DNA of 64,000 bases from Bradyrhizobium sp. Tv2a-2 (lineage in GTDB: Bacteria; Pseudomonadota; Alphaproteobacteria; Rhizobiales; Xanthobacteraceae): NCBI RefSeq assembly GCF_000472425.1, contig NZ_AXAI01000025.1:24677-88676 (forward strand). Reading direction: 5' to 3'. The position numbers and the translations under genes were made by a program. Shown here piece by piece: positions 1-9,653 of the stretch (positions are counted from its first letter, which is position 1; every line of letters begins with the position of its first letter). The notes beneath the pieces are model-generated. The model had not been told where the DNA came from, did no database searches, and saw nothing but the letters and a program-made list of their open reading frames with translations.

Positions 1-749
1 GCCGTCGCCGTAAAGTAAGCGTCTGTGTGCGAACGCGCGATCACGATCATGCGGAGCAATCCGAGAAACGGCTCTCGATTATCCTCATCAGGGTGTTGTT
101 TTCGATGGGCGCGGAATGCGTCAGTAACCTGTCGGACAGCAGAAGAGGGGCCCACGCAGGCGAGATTTGCGTCATTCGCAGCGGCCCAGACTGCGGACTC
201 CGACCTGTTGGTGGCGATCCACTTCGGCGGATTTGCCTGATGAGGTCTTAGAGTCAGAGGAACGTCGCTCAGCTCAAAATATTGCCCATGATAGGATAGC
301 GTCTGTTCCTTCATCGCCTTAATGAGAATTTCACTCGCCTCCTCGTAGCGGTCCGGCGCGGTATCCGCGCTTATGCCGAAATAACCCCATTCGATTGGCA
401 GAGAGCCCCGTCCGATGCCGAGCTCAAGCCTGCCGCCGCTCAATTGGTCCAGCATACAGGCTTCTTCAAATGCGCGAAGCGGATGATACAGGTTAAGAAG
501 CATCACCAGCGGACCAACACGAAGTTGGCGCGTGCGCTGTGCCACGCTCGACAAGAACAAATTCGGCGATGGACCTCTCCCATGGGGCGTACAATGGTGT
601 TCTGCAACGTGATAGGCATAAAATCCGAGATCATCGCAAGTCTCTGCCAGTATGAGCCGATCTTCGTATTGTTGGGCAGGATCTCTGCCATTGTCGTCCA
701 AATGGTCGAAGATGCCGCAGGTTATTTTCGAAGGAAGCGCGCTTCTCAC
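1..749 (-). CDS. LLM-class flavin-dependent oxidoreductase, 3' end outside window
   Basis: A luciferase-like monooxygenase, predicted to oxidise an unidentified organic substrate with reduced FMN. The frame is open for about 249 codons from a GTG at 749 to the window edge. GGAG lies about 8 bases before that GTG, and no ATG start is available, so the gene is easily missed. Visible family motifs are LGFYAYHVAEHH near residue 40, the segment LSGGRLELGIGRGSLPIEWG near residue 90, and RPHQANPPKWIATNR near residue 150. It lies 217 bases downstream of the HisC-type aminotransferase on the same strand and could be cotranscribed with it. The natural end is not seen. The family call is good; the substrate is unknown. 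Confidence 0.8.
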   Translation of the reverse strand, partial: MRSALPSKITCGIFDHLDDNGRDPAQQYEDRLILAETCDDLGFYAYHVAEHHCTPHGRGPSPNLFLSSVAQRTRQLRVGPLVMLLNLYHPLRAFEEACMLDQLSGGRLELGIGRGSLPIEWGYFGISADTAPDRYEEASEILIKAMKEQTLSYHGQYFELSDVPLTLRPHQANPPKWIATNRSESAVWAAANDANLACVGPSSAVRQVTDAFRAHRKQHPDEDNREPFLGLLRMIVIARSHTDAYFTAT

Positions 750-966
750 TTGATTATCTCCGATTCTGAAACTTGAGTTCTGCTCAATTCAAGCCGCCGG
801 GTCGTCGTCGACGGCGGTATCTCTCTCTTTAGGGGCCGTGATGACGTTCACGTTGGCTCTTGGTGCACGATGCTGCTGGCGAAGGCGGTGATTTGCATTT
901 TTGCCGATGCTGCGAGGCTTTAAGGAAGGAAACTGAGAGCTGTTGTCTATTCGTCATTCAGCTAGA

Positions 967-2133
967 TCAACAACTTGATCTTACGTCGCGTCCTGCCAGC
1001 GGTGCCTGATCCTGCTTGGAGTCCGGACCTCGCGATTTGTCTGTGTTCAGGCGCTCAGCAATGCCGGTCGCTGCTGCGATGAATGCGTCCATATCAGCTC
1101 TCGTGCCGATGCTGATGCGGATGCAGTTTTCCAAAGTTCGTTCAGGGAAGAAGGCAACCAGGATCTTTTGCTGTTCCAAAGCGTCCTGCCACCACTTACC
1201 GCCGTGCTCGTCAGGGACGCGGGCTAAAAGGAAGTTGGCATGTGAAGGCATGACAGAGAACCCAAGTCGAGACAGCGCGGCCCCAACCCGTTCCCTTTCG
1301 TGCCGAATAGATCTGTGGTTCTCGTCGTAGGCGGCACGATGTGCAAGAACGCTAATGCCGACCGCGTGGCCAATAACGTTCATGTTGAACACGTTCTGGG
1401 TATTGCGTAGCCTCCCAATAAGCTCGGGATGGCCGAAACCGAAGCCGACGCGTATGCCAGCCGTGGCGTAGCTTTTCGAAAATGTCCTTAGTAGCAGTAG
1501 ATTCGGGTAGCGATTGACGAGACGAAGTCCATTTTCAGGTGCAAAGTCCACATATGCCTCATCCAACACGATCAAGTGGTCCGATCGCGCCAGAAATCGC
1601 TCGATAGATGCGATTGGCGCGAACGTACCCGTCGGATTGTTCGGATTGGCTATCACAAGGAATTTGGCATCCTTTGCAGGGCCAAACAGCAGTTCTTCGG
1701 TGGGCAAGGAATGAGGGTCTTTCCACTCGATTTCCAGAAAACGAGCGCCCTGTAACGCGGCCAGTTTCCGGTTGAAGGAAAAGCCGGGTGACATCATTGC
1801 AACGCTGTCCCCGGGCGCAAGAAAGGCCTTGTAAACAAGCCCAAGCAGCTCAGACGAGCCGTTGCCGGCGATCACTTGATCTTTATTGAGGCCATAAGCG
1901 GTGGCAGCCGCAACCCGCAAGCCAAGGTTGTCTTCTTCAGGATATAAGTACTGTCGCTCGAGAGCGGCCACTGCATCTTCCATTACGACTTTTGGTAGTG
2001 GAAACGGGTTCTCGTTCGTGTTTAGTTTCACGTAAGTCGAATCCGGAGCAGGCCGGCCGGGCGGCAAAGAGCCCAATCGGCTCGTCGTCTGAGAAAGCGA
2101 GGAGAGAACGTTTTGTAGTTTTTCATCTGACAT
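967..2133 (-). CDS. hisC: HisC-family histidinol-phosphate aminotransferase
   Basis: A PLP-dependent class I/II aminotransferase of the HisC type, 388 residues, expected to transaminate histidinol phosphate or a related amino acid in the cytosol. Visible are NTNENPFP (38-45), the ANPNNPTGT substrate/PLP segment (162-170), DEAY (191-194) and the Schiff-base lysine in FSKSYATAGIRVG (K220). The start at 2133 is chosen because GGAGAA lies a few bases upstream; an in-frame ATG at 2214 adds 27 residues without family character. A chromosomal hisC is expected elsewhere in the genome, so this copy may act in a side pathway, for example on aromatic amino acids. That role is inferred only. Confidence 0.85.
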   Translation of the reverse strand: MSDEKLQNVLSSLSQTTSRLGSLPPGRPAPDSTYVKLNTNENPFPLPKVVMEDAVAALERQYLYPEEDNLGLRVAAATAYGLNKDQVIAGNGSSELLGLVYKAFLAPGDSVAMMSPGFSFNRKLAALQGARFLEIEWKDPHSLPTEELLFGPAKDAKFLVIANPNNPTGTFAPIASIERFLARSDHLIVLDEAYVDFAPENGLRLVNRYPNLLLLRTFSKSYATAGIRVGFGFGHPELIGRLRNTQNVFNMNVIGHAVGISVLAHRAAYDENHRSIRHERERVGAALSRLGFSVMPSHANFLLARVPDEHGGKWWQDALEQQKILVAFFPERTLENCIRISIGTRADMDAFIAAATGIAERLNTDKSRGPDSKQDQAPLAGRDVRSSC

Positions 2134-2387
2134 GGTGTTCTCCGTTTCTGCCGCTGGTACCAATTGCTGTTGCCAAACCCGGCGGTTCGTTGGGCGTTGC
2201 AGAGCAGTTTGCAAGTAGAGTTGGATGTCTTAGCTGTTTTGTCTGCTTGGCAGTGGCGACTGTTTCCCTGCGGGGGCAGCTGGAATGTACCGATCGTCTT
2301 TACGCTGTTCTGGACCTGCCATTCGCCAACGGCCGAAGCGCTATTGTCTTCCGCATCAGGTGTCGCCGTGCCGCGATGACATCGTGG

Positions 2388-3593
2388 TCATTTCTCCGTT
2401 GGAGCCAACATCATTCCCGCCCGGGTCCAGATACCAAATACTGGGCCTGACAGATTTGGTCGCAAGTCGCGGAATTGGGCGACTGGCTTGCGGTAGCCGT
2501 GTCGGTAGACTCTCACTAGAGATCGATCTTCGTTGGTCACAAACTGAAACGATCCCGTAAAATGTCGACTGAGCAGCGCCATAGTGTTTCTGCTTCGGCA
2601 CACTGGGCAGCTTTCCAGCGTGCGGCTGTCGTCGGAGTTGAGAGCAGGCGCAGTCGAGCCCGGGCGCTCGGTCTTCTCATAGTAACCGTCGAGTTCAATC
2701 TGTTCGGCGGGGCCAATGGTTCCGGAGTCGGCTCGCGAGATCAGTTCGTGCATCCGATCTATTTCCGCGTCCCGCCGTTGGCGTTCCCGCATTTCGTCCT
2801 CGCGCAGTCTTTGTGCTTGTTGCTGCTGTTGACGAAAATCATCTGCGCGTTCATCATCGTCTTCCTCCAAAGCCTGTTTGATCGCATCGGCTAGCGAGCC
2901 CTGGCTCGAAGTGTAGCTTCTGTCGGCTGCCTGGCGGTTCATCATCTCGTCGATCACTGCAGACGGGAGATCACTCATCTGATGGACCTTGTCATCGCTG
3001 ACGTATGTCTCGCCGCCATGCGCGTCGACATATATCAGACTGGTATAAACAGGTGCCGCTTCTACCCTCCACATCGGGGGATACGGTCCGTCGACGAAAC
3101 CAAATACCGTGTCATTCAGTGTGCCGCCGCTCACATAATAATCCACCAGAGTTTCCCGATACTCGAGTCGATGCGGCGCAAACTCCTTCGGAGCGTCATG
3201 CTCGATAACATCTTCAATGAAGAGGACGCCGGACGTACCAGGGTGCGCGTCGACATACCTCTTCGCTTGTGTGCGTCGGAACCCGCGAGACTGCTCGGTT
3301 TGGCTATCCGGTCCATAAACATTGACGAGAAAGCCGACGGTCCCGTGGGTTGGATCGGTCTCGATTCCGTTGGCCCGCGCCTCCAGCGCTGCTTTGAGAT
3401 CTTCCGCAGGCGGATCTTGCGAGATTCCATTGGACGCGCCATCCGGAGCCCGGTCTGCCACGTGACGCGGCGTCTCGTCCGTTGACGGGTGCGCCGCTGC
3501 TAGCCGGCAGATCGCGGCTTGCGTCGATGGTTGTGGTTCGGCTTGAACTTGCCAGAGAGCAAAAACACTGCATGCTGCGAGTATCATCCGCAT
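2388..3593 (-). CDS. Secreted protein of unknown function, glutamine/charge-rich middle
   Basis: I do not recognise this 401-residue protein. It begins with a short hydrophobic signal-like segment (MRMILAACSVFALWQVQAEP). Around residues 235-300 it has an acidic then Gln/Arg-rich stretch (EEDDDERADD, a run of five Q, RERQRRDAEIDRMHE) that is probably coiled coil. A CPVC pair stands near residue 335, before a basic C-terminal part. Its ATG overlaps the TGA of the upstream small gene (TGATG), so the two are probably translationally coupled. An export or envelope role is possible but not shown. Confidence 0.6.
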   Translation of the reverse strand: MRMILAACSVFALWQVQAEPQPSTQAAICRLAAAHPSTDETPRHVADRAPDGASNGISQDPPAEDLKAALEARANGIETDPTHGTVGFLVNVYGPDSQTEQSRGFRRTQAKRYVDAHPGTSGVLFIEDVIEHDAPKEFAPHRLEYRETLVDYYVSGGTLNDTVFGFVDGPYPPMWRVEAAPVYTSLIYVDAHGGETYVSDDKVHQMSDLPSAVIDEMMNRQAADRSYTSSQGSLADAIKQALEEDDDERADDFRQQQQQAQRLREDEMRERQRRDAEIDRMHELISRADSGTIGPAEQIELDGYYEKTERPGSTAPALNSDDSRTLESCPVCRSRNTMALLSRHFTGSFQFVTNEDRSLVRVYRHGYRKPVAQFRDLRPNLSGPVFGIWTRAGMMLAPTEK

Positions 3594-3862
3594 CAGAAAT
3601 CACCCTTGAATGATAGGTTCCGGAGCTCGGGCGGAAGAACACGCATAAGTTGAGCGGCGGGAACCTGGTACCGGTGCTCTCCAGCACTCAGACAGAATAG
3701 TATCAGCCAAAGGTCACGCGGCGCGTTTGGCGGTACTTCGCCAATAGGTACGGACGTTTCCCCTTGCACACCCGCGGAATGGAAGAGAGCCGCGAAAAGG
3801 GATGCGAGGCCCACAAAGAACACGAGCAACGCGCTGTTTCTAGGGTTGAGAAGACGTTTCAT
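3593..3862 (-). CDS. Small signal-peptide-bearing protein, coupled to the downstream gene
   Basis: An unrecognised protein of 89 residues. The N-terminus (MKRLLNPRNS followed by a hydrophobic run to about residue 28) is a typical signal peptide or membrane anchor, so it is predicted to be exported. The remainder contains one Cys and a YQVPAAQLMRVLPPEL segment. I used the ATG at 3862; a TTG three codons upstream (3871) is an alternative, and neither has a clear ribosome binding site. Its stop overlaps the start of the 401-residue secreted protein as TGATG, which supports both genes being real and coexpressed. Confidence 0.5.
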   Translation of the reverse strand: MKRLLNPRNSALLVFFVGLASLFAALFHSAGVQGETSVPIGEVPPNAPRDLWLILFCLSAGEHRYQVPAAQLMRVLPPELRNLSFKGDF

Positions 3863-3912
3863 CGATTTCAATCATTCGCAGTTGTGCCGGAGATGTCCAG
3901 GCGAGGGCTTTG

Positions 3913-5018
3913 TCATTCGACTGGCTCAACATTGTTGTGTCGCCAGCGGTAGATCATAAAGCCGGGAGCTGCATGGTCGCCTTTTACGTTGAATCGAACC
4001 GTGCCGAGGACGGTTTCGATTGCCTGGCAACGAAGCGTAGCCGCGACTGGCATGCCGTCGAATGTGCCTGACCGCTTGACCGGGTCTGCCCATGCCTGGA
4101 TAGCGGCATAAGTATCGAGCGTGTAGCGTCCTGCCGAGACCTTGGAAGCGTGAGCTTAGCGACGGCGTCTGACGCTTTAGCGTTCCTGGTCGGATCGGGC
4201 ACGAAAGTGGACAGCGTACCGTTCGCTGCCTCGCTCGCGATACTCCAAAATTCATTTCTCATCCGCGGATCGTTGCCCGTGACCATAAAATCCGCGCTCG
4301 CTTCTGCGGCCTGGCCTACGATCAAGCCGATCCCGGCGTAATAGCCGGCGATGTGCGCGATCTGAACGCCTTCGCTCTTCATCCTCAAGACTGAGGCCAC
4401 GTAATCCGTCCCGCCGGCCACGTAGCTTTGCCGCATGACGTATTTTGTGCCCGCTTCCTGAAGACGTGAGGCGACGACATCGGCAATCCTTTTGCCCGCC
4501 GTGCGCTTATCATCCAGGACGGCAATCTTCGCGTCTGGGTAATGCCTGAGGATGTCCTCGGCTGCGACGGCCCCCTGTCGCTCGTCACACCCGCAGATCC
4601 GAAAGCCGGTCTTCAGACCTCGTTCCGTCAATTGTCGACTGCTTGACGCCGGTGAAATCTGGGCCAGTGCCGCATCAGCGTAGACATCGGAGGCTGGACT
4701 CAAGGAAGCGGAACAAAAAGGACCAACGACCAACTTGACGTCTTCCATCGTCAGTTGATCGGAAGCAGCGACGACCTGTTTGGGATCACACGTGTCGTCC
4801 GCCACCCTCAATATCCCTGTGCTAGGAAGTAATCCAGAAGCATTTGATGCTTCAGCGGCGGTCACCGTTCCATCGCGCATCTGTGCGCCGAGCGCCGCGG
4901 CGCTTCCAGTCATCGGACCGGCCACAGCAATGTTGACGTGAACGGCGCCCGCAGTTGGCGTCAACATAGAAGCGAATATGGCTGCACTGGCGAAGGAAAA
5001 GATGCGAGTATTGCACAT
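3913..5018 (-). pseudogene. Branched-chain amino-acid-type ABC substrate-binding protein, frameshifted
   Basis: A periplasmic ligand-binding protein of the LivK/urea type (Peripla_BP_6), which would deliver an amino acid or amide to an ABC permease. The ATG at 5018 gives a signal peptide ending near GAVHVNIAVAGPMTGSAAALG. Characteristic segments are VVGPFCSASLSPASDVYA and QISPASSSRQLT. Near 4140-4148 the frame is lost: the expected C-terminus (KVSAGRYTLDTYAAIQAW through APGFMIYRWRHNNVEPVE) is readable only in the neighbouring frame and ends at 3913. A one-base loss there explains it. No permease or ATPase genes are adjacent, so this is probably a decaying orphan, unless the shift is a sequencing error. 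Confidence 0.75.
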
Positions 5019-5089
5019 GCGGAGCGTTCGACTGTGACCCGTGACGGAGATCAATCTTGTTGCGCTTCGGATCGTTGAGACAACGTTGA

Positions 5090-5674
5090 TCACAAGAGGA
5101 CGCCGGCTTCGGCGGAGCGGCTCGTCCAGGGTGCGCACACAGGCAGCCACCGATCGTCAGTGAGATGTGTCGCTGACCCCACAGCATCGGAGCCGGCGCA
5201 AGTCGCGTGCGGACCCCGCCACGTTGCCTCCACTCTGATCCCGCGGGTCCCGCTATTTAACCGGACTGCCTGCAGGGCCCCGGCTGAGCGCGTCGTCTGG
5301 CGCGGTGTGCATGTCGCGTCATGCCGATGCATGGGTGAACCCGTCCCGGTACCAAGCCCGACTGCGAAACTGGCGCTGTCGATTGAATTCAGCGGTCGAT
5401 CGTTGGGTTCGCGGACTCTGCGGTTGGCCTCCAATGCGGCTGAGATCGTCCGTGGCTTCACGACCCCGTCCGTTCCCACTATGGCTCTCCTGAGCGGGTG
5501 CTCGGGCAGCAGAACAGTGCCTTGGGCCACCATCCCGGAAGTGCCGTCGACCACTAAACGGTTGACACGACATATTACCCGCAGGGAGTTCGATCCGTAG
5601 TCGGTGAGAGAACCGGAAGTGCCATCTATATAGTCGACGCCGAGTACCAACTTATGAAGCCCAGCAGTTGTCAT
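5090..5674 (-). CDS. Hypothetical protein downstream of a NolA-type site
   Basis: An unrecognised reading frame of 194 residues from the ATG at 5674, with GGGGAAAA about 5 bases upstream. The first 85 residues look protein-like (LVLGVDYIDGTSGSLTDYG and similar). The later part is Arg/Thr-rich and resembles an out-of-frame extension, so the true gene may be shorter or broken. The case for a real gene is mainly positional: a MerR-type promoter site at 5754-5781 points into it about 80 bases upstream. The next gene upstream on this strand is nolA. Confidence 0.35.
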   Translation of the reverse strand: MTTAGLHKLVLGVDYIDGTSGSLTDYGSNSLRVICRVNRLVVDGTSGMVAQGTVLLPEHPLRRAIVGTDGVVKPRTISAALEANRRVREPNDRPLNSIDSASFAVGLGTGTGSPMHRHDATCTPRQTTRSAGALQAVRLNSGTRGIRVEATWRGPHATCAGSDAVGSATHLTDDRWLPVCAPWTSRSAEAGVLL

Positions 5675-5753
5675 TGTTTTTCCCCGGCGTGACGTGCCCT
5701 TGGCCAGAGCCGCCCTCTGTCGCTTACCGATCGATGCCTCTGGTCGCTGATGG

Positions 5754-5781
5754 TACAATCTGACGTTACGTGCGTTTCAAG
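5754..5781 (-). promoter_or_regulatory. MerR-type operator/promoter, candidate NolA site 1
   Basis: Read on the minus strand: TTGAAA, a 19-bp spacer, then TACCAT. The spacer holds the imperfect dyad GCACGT/ACGTCA. The 19-bp spacing is the hallmark of MerR-family promoters. It points towards the hypothetical gene starting at 5674 and lies just downstream of nolA. It is one of six such 28-bp copies in the window. Confidence 0.6.
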
Positions 5782-5966
5782 TCTGATCCGCCCGCCACCC
5801 CGCAGGATCATTTCAAACTTTGTGGGCGATGAAAGACAGGAGACGCAGCTAGCGGAAAGTGCGGGGGAGGAACATGGTGCGAAACAGCACCCGCAACTCA
5901 ATGTCTCATGTCGTGTGATGTAAGATGGAGAGAGCAAGGAGGGGCGTGCACGCGGGTCCGGTCGCG

Positions 5967-6680
5967 TCAACACGGCCGATCATTCAAGGCGGCAAGTGCC
6001 AGATCGAGATATTGCATCAGGTTCGGGTCCCAGCCAGCCAAACTGCGTGGCGCGCTCAATCGGGCAAGAACCTTTAATAATCTGGAGACCGTCGGATCGA
6101 CGCCCGCGATTTCGGTGATCAGCGATCGCGCCTGCAGCGCGACAGCGTTCGCTCGTTCACAGCAAGGCTGCTCGCCCCTATCCATGCAGCCACGCAATTC
6201 ATCGCGGATCTCCCGCCACCTTTCCTCTCGAACCGCATCTGGGGCACATGTGCAGCGGCGCGCCTGAGGGCGCTTCTCAGCCCGCGACATCGCATCCAGA
6301 GTGGCAGGCAGTTCGTCAACACTGACATTTGTTTCGCCCTGAGTCGTCATGTCACGCAGGCGATCACGCAGCAGCGTCGCCCGAGCGACCTGAACCTCTA
6401 TCCGCTCTAAATGCTTTCGCAATAGATCGGTAAGCGAAATGCGGCCCTCCATCGCTCTGTGGATCTCATGGAGCGAGAAGCCAAGTTCACGTAGCGCACG
6501 AATTTGATAAACGCGCTTGATGCTTTCGCGGTCATATATACGATGACCGCCGTCCGTGCGCTCGGACGCGGCCAACAATCCCGTGTGCTCATAGTGATGC
6601 AGGGTGCGTACCGTTACACCGGCAGCCTCCGCAAGTTCTCCAATGCGCCATCGACGCCTTCGTGGTGTAGGTCTGATCAT
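5967..6680 (-). CDS. nolA: NolA, MerR-family nodulation regulator
   Basis: A MerR-type DNA-binding regulator of 237 residues, the length I recall for Bradyrhizobium NolA. It carries the winged-helix segment WRIGELAEAAGVTVRTLHHY (11-30) followed by EHTGLLAASERTDGGHR, a dimerisation helix, and a C-terminal Cys-containing domain (RRCTCAPDA, GEQPCCERA). NolA is known in soybean bradyrhizobia for host-genotype-specific nodulation control and activation of nodD2. Internal in-frame ATGs at residues 77, 111 and 131 could give shorter forms like the reported NolA2 and NolA3. The start at 6680 fits the protein; an ATG 12 codons upstream would overlap the putative promoter. A MerR-type site with a -10 about 18 bases before the start suggests autoregulation. 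Confidence 0.88.
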   Translation of the reverse strand: MIRPTPRRRRWRIGELAEAAGVTVRTLHHYEHTGLLAASERTDGGHRIYDRESIKRVYQIRALRELGFSLHEIHRAMEGRISLTDLLRKHLERIEVQVARATLLRDRLRDMTTQGETNVSVDELPATLDAMSRAEKRPQARRCTCAPDAVREERWREIRDELRGCMDRGEQPCCERANAVALQARSLITEIAGVDPTVSRLLKVLARLSAPRSLAGWDPNLMQYLDLALAALNDRPC

Positions 6681-6700
6681 GATGTGTCTATTTCCAAGCC

Positions 6701-6728
6701 TACAACCTGACGTCACGTGAGATTCAAG
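6701..6728 (-). promoter_or_regulatory. MerR-type operator/promoter before nolA, candidate NolA site 2
   Basis: On the minus strand: TTGAAT, 19-bp spacer, TAGGCT, with the dyad CTCACGTGACGTCAG inside the spacer. It sits immediately upstream of nolA (start 6680) and points into it, so it is the most likely autoregulatory promoter. It is the reference copy for the six-member family. Confidence 0.7.
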
Positions 6729-6794
6729 CTAATTCAATGGGCTAGCTTGAACCTTCTTGGGTTTTGGTTGTCTAGCGCTCAGATCGCCGCTCGC

Positions 6795-7004
6795 TCAGGC
6801 GGCAGACGCAATGGCGCCCATCAAGTTCATTAGGGATCCCAACCCTGCTTCACCGGAAGCTGCACGTTGAAGAATGAGCTGAGCAATTGCCGTGCGATTT
6901 TCTGGGGTGCGCATCGATGCAGGCAATGCGGCAATTGCTTCATCGAAAATCGTTCCCAACAGTGAGAGGTCTTCTGGATCATAGACACCGCTGTGTCGTT
7001 GCAA
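6795..7004 (-). CDS. Small conserved-looking hypothetical protein, TTG start
   Basis: A 69-residue protein with a well-formed, mostly helical sequence (DPEDLSLLGTIFDEAIAALP, SMRTPENRTAIAQLILQRAA). It resembles short proteins I associate with rhizobia, but I cannot assign a function. No ATG is available. The TTG at 7004 is preceded by a full GGAGG six bases upstream, which decides the start. It lies upstream of nolA on the same strand with about 70 bases between its end and the nolA promoter site. Confidence 0.55.
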   Translation of the reverse strand: MQRHSGVYDPEDLSLLGTIFDEAIAALPASMRTPENRTAIAQLILQRAASGEAGLGSLMNLMGAIASAA

Positions 7005-8261
7005 TGCTCGCCTCCGTGTTTATCATTGCGCGATAGCGCGCAGGTGACGCAGGTGACCAAGGCGTTTGGCTGCGGTAGGGCCAAAACAAGACAGAGTTGC
7101 GGCGTACACCAAGAACACGGCAACGCTGCTCTAGTGAGGCCGTCGCGCAACAGAGCCGCGTCGCGCGTTTGCCTGGTGGTTGCGTTGCGAATATCGAGCC
7201 GGCTTTTGGAATTATGTGCGTACGTGCGGTGATGCAACCAGCAAGAATGGTGCGAGAGAAAAGATCGCTTTTGCTAAAACGTGCCATTCGAATCTGAGCA
7301 ATAATTCCAAACGACGAGAGTAGCCGCTGCGTTGATAAGCGGCCGGAGCACATAGGAAAGCAATCTCCGAGAATTGGTAGGTGCAGGACACCCGGCGTGT
7401 CATTTACAATTTGCGTGATCGTTGGCTTGCCGGACCGAGACCCGACCTAGGCACGGAGTTGCGCTCGCGTAGGTCCAGAATTCACGGAGGTCCTGAACAA
7501 CATGGCGGTGATTATCCAGTCCTGCTGCGCATTGCGCGTTCTTGCGCTGGACTCAAGTTGAGCAGTTATGAGCTTACCTGTCAGTAGCTTGAGCAGTTGA
7601 GCTGCCGCGGGTGAGCTCTGCAATCAGCTCGATGCGGCGCCTAAGGTGCTCGATACGTAGGACGATGCCTGTAGGGTCCGCATTGACGAGCGCGAGGGAG
7701 TGATTCGCTGGCGGGTTTACGCTTAGCTCCAGTCGGGACTACCGAGATGATCGGATGCCATGTTCGCGCCGCTGCGTCCAAGGTCTCGACGCGTGCCTTA
7801 AGATGTTTCGCCGATCAAGGCTGCTCCTACGATGCAGCTGACTGCATATGATGCAAATCAGGCACTCGAGAGCCGCTCTTTCCGAACCACGCCCATGGTT
7901 CAGCACTTTGAGCGTTTTCAGATCGCGACTGCATCGTTGGCTACAATGGGCCGTAGGGGGCGACCACGAAAGAGTACCAAGAAAACCCGGTGTTCTAGCA
8001 GGAAACGAGGCTGAAGGACTTATTGTGGGAAATCCTCTTCTCTTAACGTCGCGCGGCGGCGAAGGGATGTCGGAATGGACGGTGTTTTGCATGCCGGATC
8101 CATTTCCACCGCCGGCTATCGCGGTTGTCGCCTCAGGATAATCGCGCGCCATTACAAGCTGAAAAGGCTGTGAACTGCATCGTGGCAGATATCGCTACAA
8201 AAATGTCGCGCCGTTGGGTGGTGGGCACCTTGACCATAATTTGGATCGTCGGAGCGCGAGC
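7005..8261. other. Intergenic region between the 69-residue gene and nodD2
   Basis: About 1.25 kb with no gene I can defend. On the minus strand at roughly 7575-7735 an open stretch without a start codon (NADPTGIVLRIEHLRRRIEL in the middle) looks like a remnant of a coding sequence. A ten-base direct repeat, TTGAGCAGTT, occurs twice near 7558 and 7589. Other open frames here lack ribosome binding sites and protein character. Confidence 0.4.
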
Positions 8262-9179
8262 TCACAGACGGGAATCGATGCGAGACGCCTCATCCAGTAA
8301 GATCCGCCGCATCCAGATGCTTGCCGGGTCTGCGTTGTGCAGGGTGGGCCATTGGACGGCCTCGGTGAAAGCGGGAAGGGTCAGTGGCGGCTCGACGATC
8401 CGCAAAGGCGTCGTCCTTGCGAAATGCTTGGCTAGCCTTGCTGGCATGGTGGCAATCCGATCGGTTCCGCATAGCATAGGCGGGATCATGTTGGTGCCCT
8501 GGACCACGACCTCAATGCGCCGTTTCAGTCCCTGCTCGTGCAAGCACCATTCCTCGATGGAGGGCCTCTGCGTCGGCCCAAACCTCGCCGCAACGTGCCC
8601 CATGGACGTGTATCGCTCGAACGTCAGATCGGCCGACATTTTCTTGTTCAAACGGCAGCCCACGCACACCAGTGTTTCTTCGAACAATGCCGCTTTGGGA
8701 TGCGCGCTTGACATAAACAACTCCGGCAGAATCAGGAAATCAACTTCGCCGCGCCTGAGAAGCTCATCGGGCTCGTCGGCGAGTGGTAGTAATTCGAAGC
8801 CGACAGCGGGGGCCTCTCGCGCAACCCGGTCTACGATGTTTCGAAAAAACACCACCGTCATGAAATCCGAAACGATGATCCTGAAGCGGCGATCCGATTC
8901 CGCCGGCTTGAACATGTTGCAGGAGATAATCGAGAGCTGGATGTGCGCCAAGGCCTCGCGAATCGGTGCCGCAAGTCCTTCGGCGCGCGGCGTCGGAACG
9001 AGTTCGCGGCCCCTCATCGTAAATAGTTCGTCTCGAAAATACGCGCGCAGCCGCGAGACCGCGGCGCTCATGGCCGGCTGCGTCAAGTTAATGCTTCGCG
9101 CCGCTGCTGTAAGATTGCGCTCTGTCATCAGGGCGTCGAGCGCGACCAGGAGATTGAGGTCAAGTCCTTTAAATCGCAC
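8262..9179 (-). CDS. nodD2: NodD2, LysR-type nodulation regulator
   Basis: A LysR-family regulator of 305 residues, second NodD copy. The N-terminus FKGLDLNLLVALDALMTERN and the HTH segment NLTAAARSINLTQPAMSAAV are diagnostic of NodD. The GTG at 9179 is preferred over the ATG at 9230: GGGAG lies upstream and the protein then aligns from its first residue with NodD1. In bradyrhizobia NodD2 typically represses nod genes and responds to NolA and population density. It lies downstream of nodD1 on the same strand, separated by 738 bases that hold a MerR-type site (9626-9653). Confidence 0.92.
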   Translation of the reverse strand: MRFKGLDLNLLVALDALMTERNLTAAARSINLTQPAMSAAVSRLRAYFRDELFTMRGRELVPTPRAEGLAAPIREALAHIQLSIISCNMFKPAESDRRFRIIVSDFMTVVFFRNIVDRVAREAPAVGFELLPLADEPDELLRRGEVDFLILPELFMSSAHPKAALFEETLVCVGCRLNKKMSADLTFERYTSMGHVAARFGPTQRPSIEEWCLHEQGLKRRIEVVVQGTNMIPPMLCGTDRIATMPARLAKHFARTTPLRIVEPPLTLPAFTEAVQWPTLHNADPASIWMRRILLDEASRIDSRL

Positions 9180-9625
9180 CTGTCGTGCTCCCTCTGATGG
9201 TTGTGCGTCGCATGCATTGAGCAACGACAAATATCCCGACGGATGGTTTCACTCTCTTTGCCGGGAGCGCTCAAAGCATGGAACGGAAAATGGTTCCCTT
9301 TGCCGCGCCGTTGCCCCGTCACCGCCAACCTCCGGACCGAGGCTGTCAGGCTCGATACGGTTCAACAACGACTTGCTTGTGCTGTGGTCGGTTCTCTCGC
9401 ATTCGTCACGAGCGTGTTCGGTGACCCGCAGGAGCATGAGACGGCAGTATCGGGCGCCTCGTCGCTTCAGTACGCATTCGTCGCGCTCTAGCAAGTACGG
9501 GAAGCCTCAAGATCATTCGCAGTCGGCTCGTTGCGTTGCTGGCGGTCCGCGCATGCGGTTTCTTGTCGATTGTCTCCATGTCTGCGTGGTGTCGCGATGG
9601 TCGTACGCGAATTGCAGAGCCTGCC

Positions 9626-9653
9626 TACAACCTGACGCAGCGTGCGATTCAAG
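9626..9653 (-). promoter_or_regulatory. MerR-type operator/promoter upstream of nodD2, candidate NolA site 3
   Basis: On the minus strand: TTGAAT, 19-bp spacer, TAGGCA; the dyad core is weakened (GCACGCTGCGTCA). It points towards nodD2, whose start is about 450 bases downstream, with no other gene between. NolA is known to raise nodD2 expression in B. japonicum, so the position is meaningful. The remaining bases of the nodD1-nodD2 interval show nothing else I can support. Confidence 0.55.
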
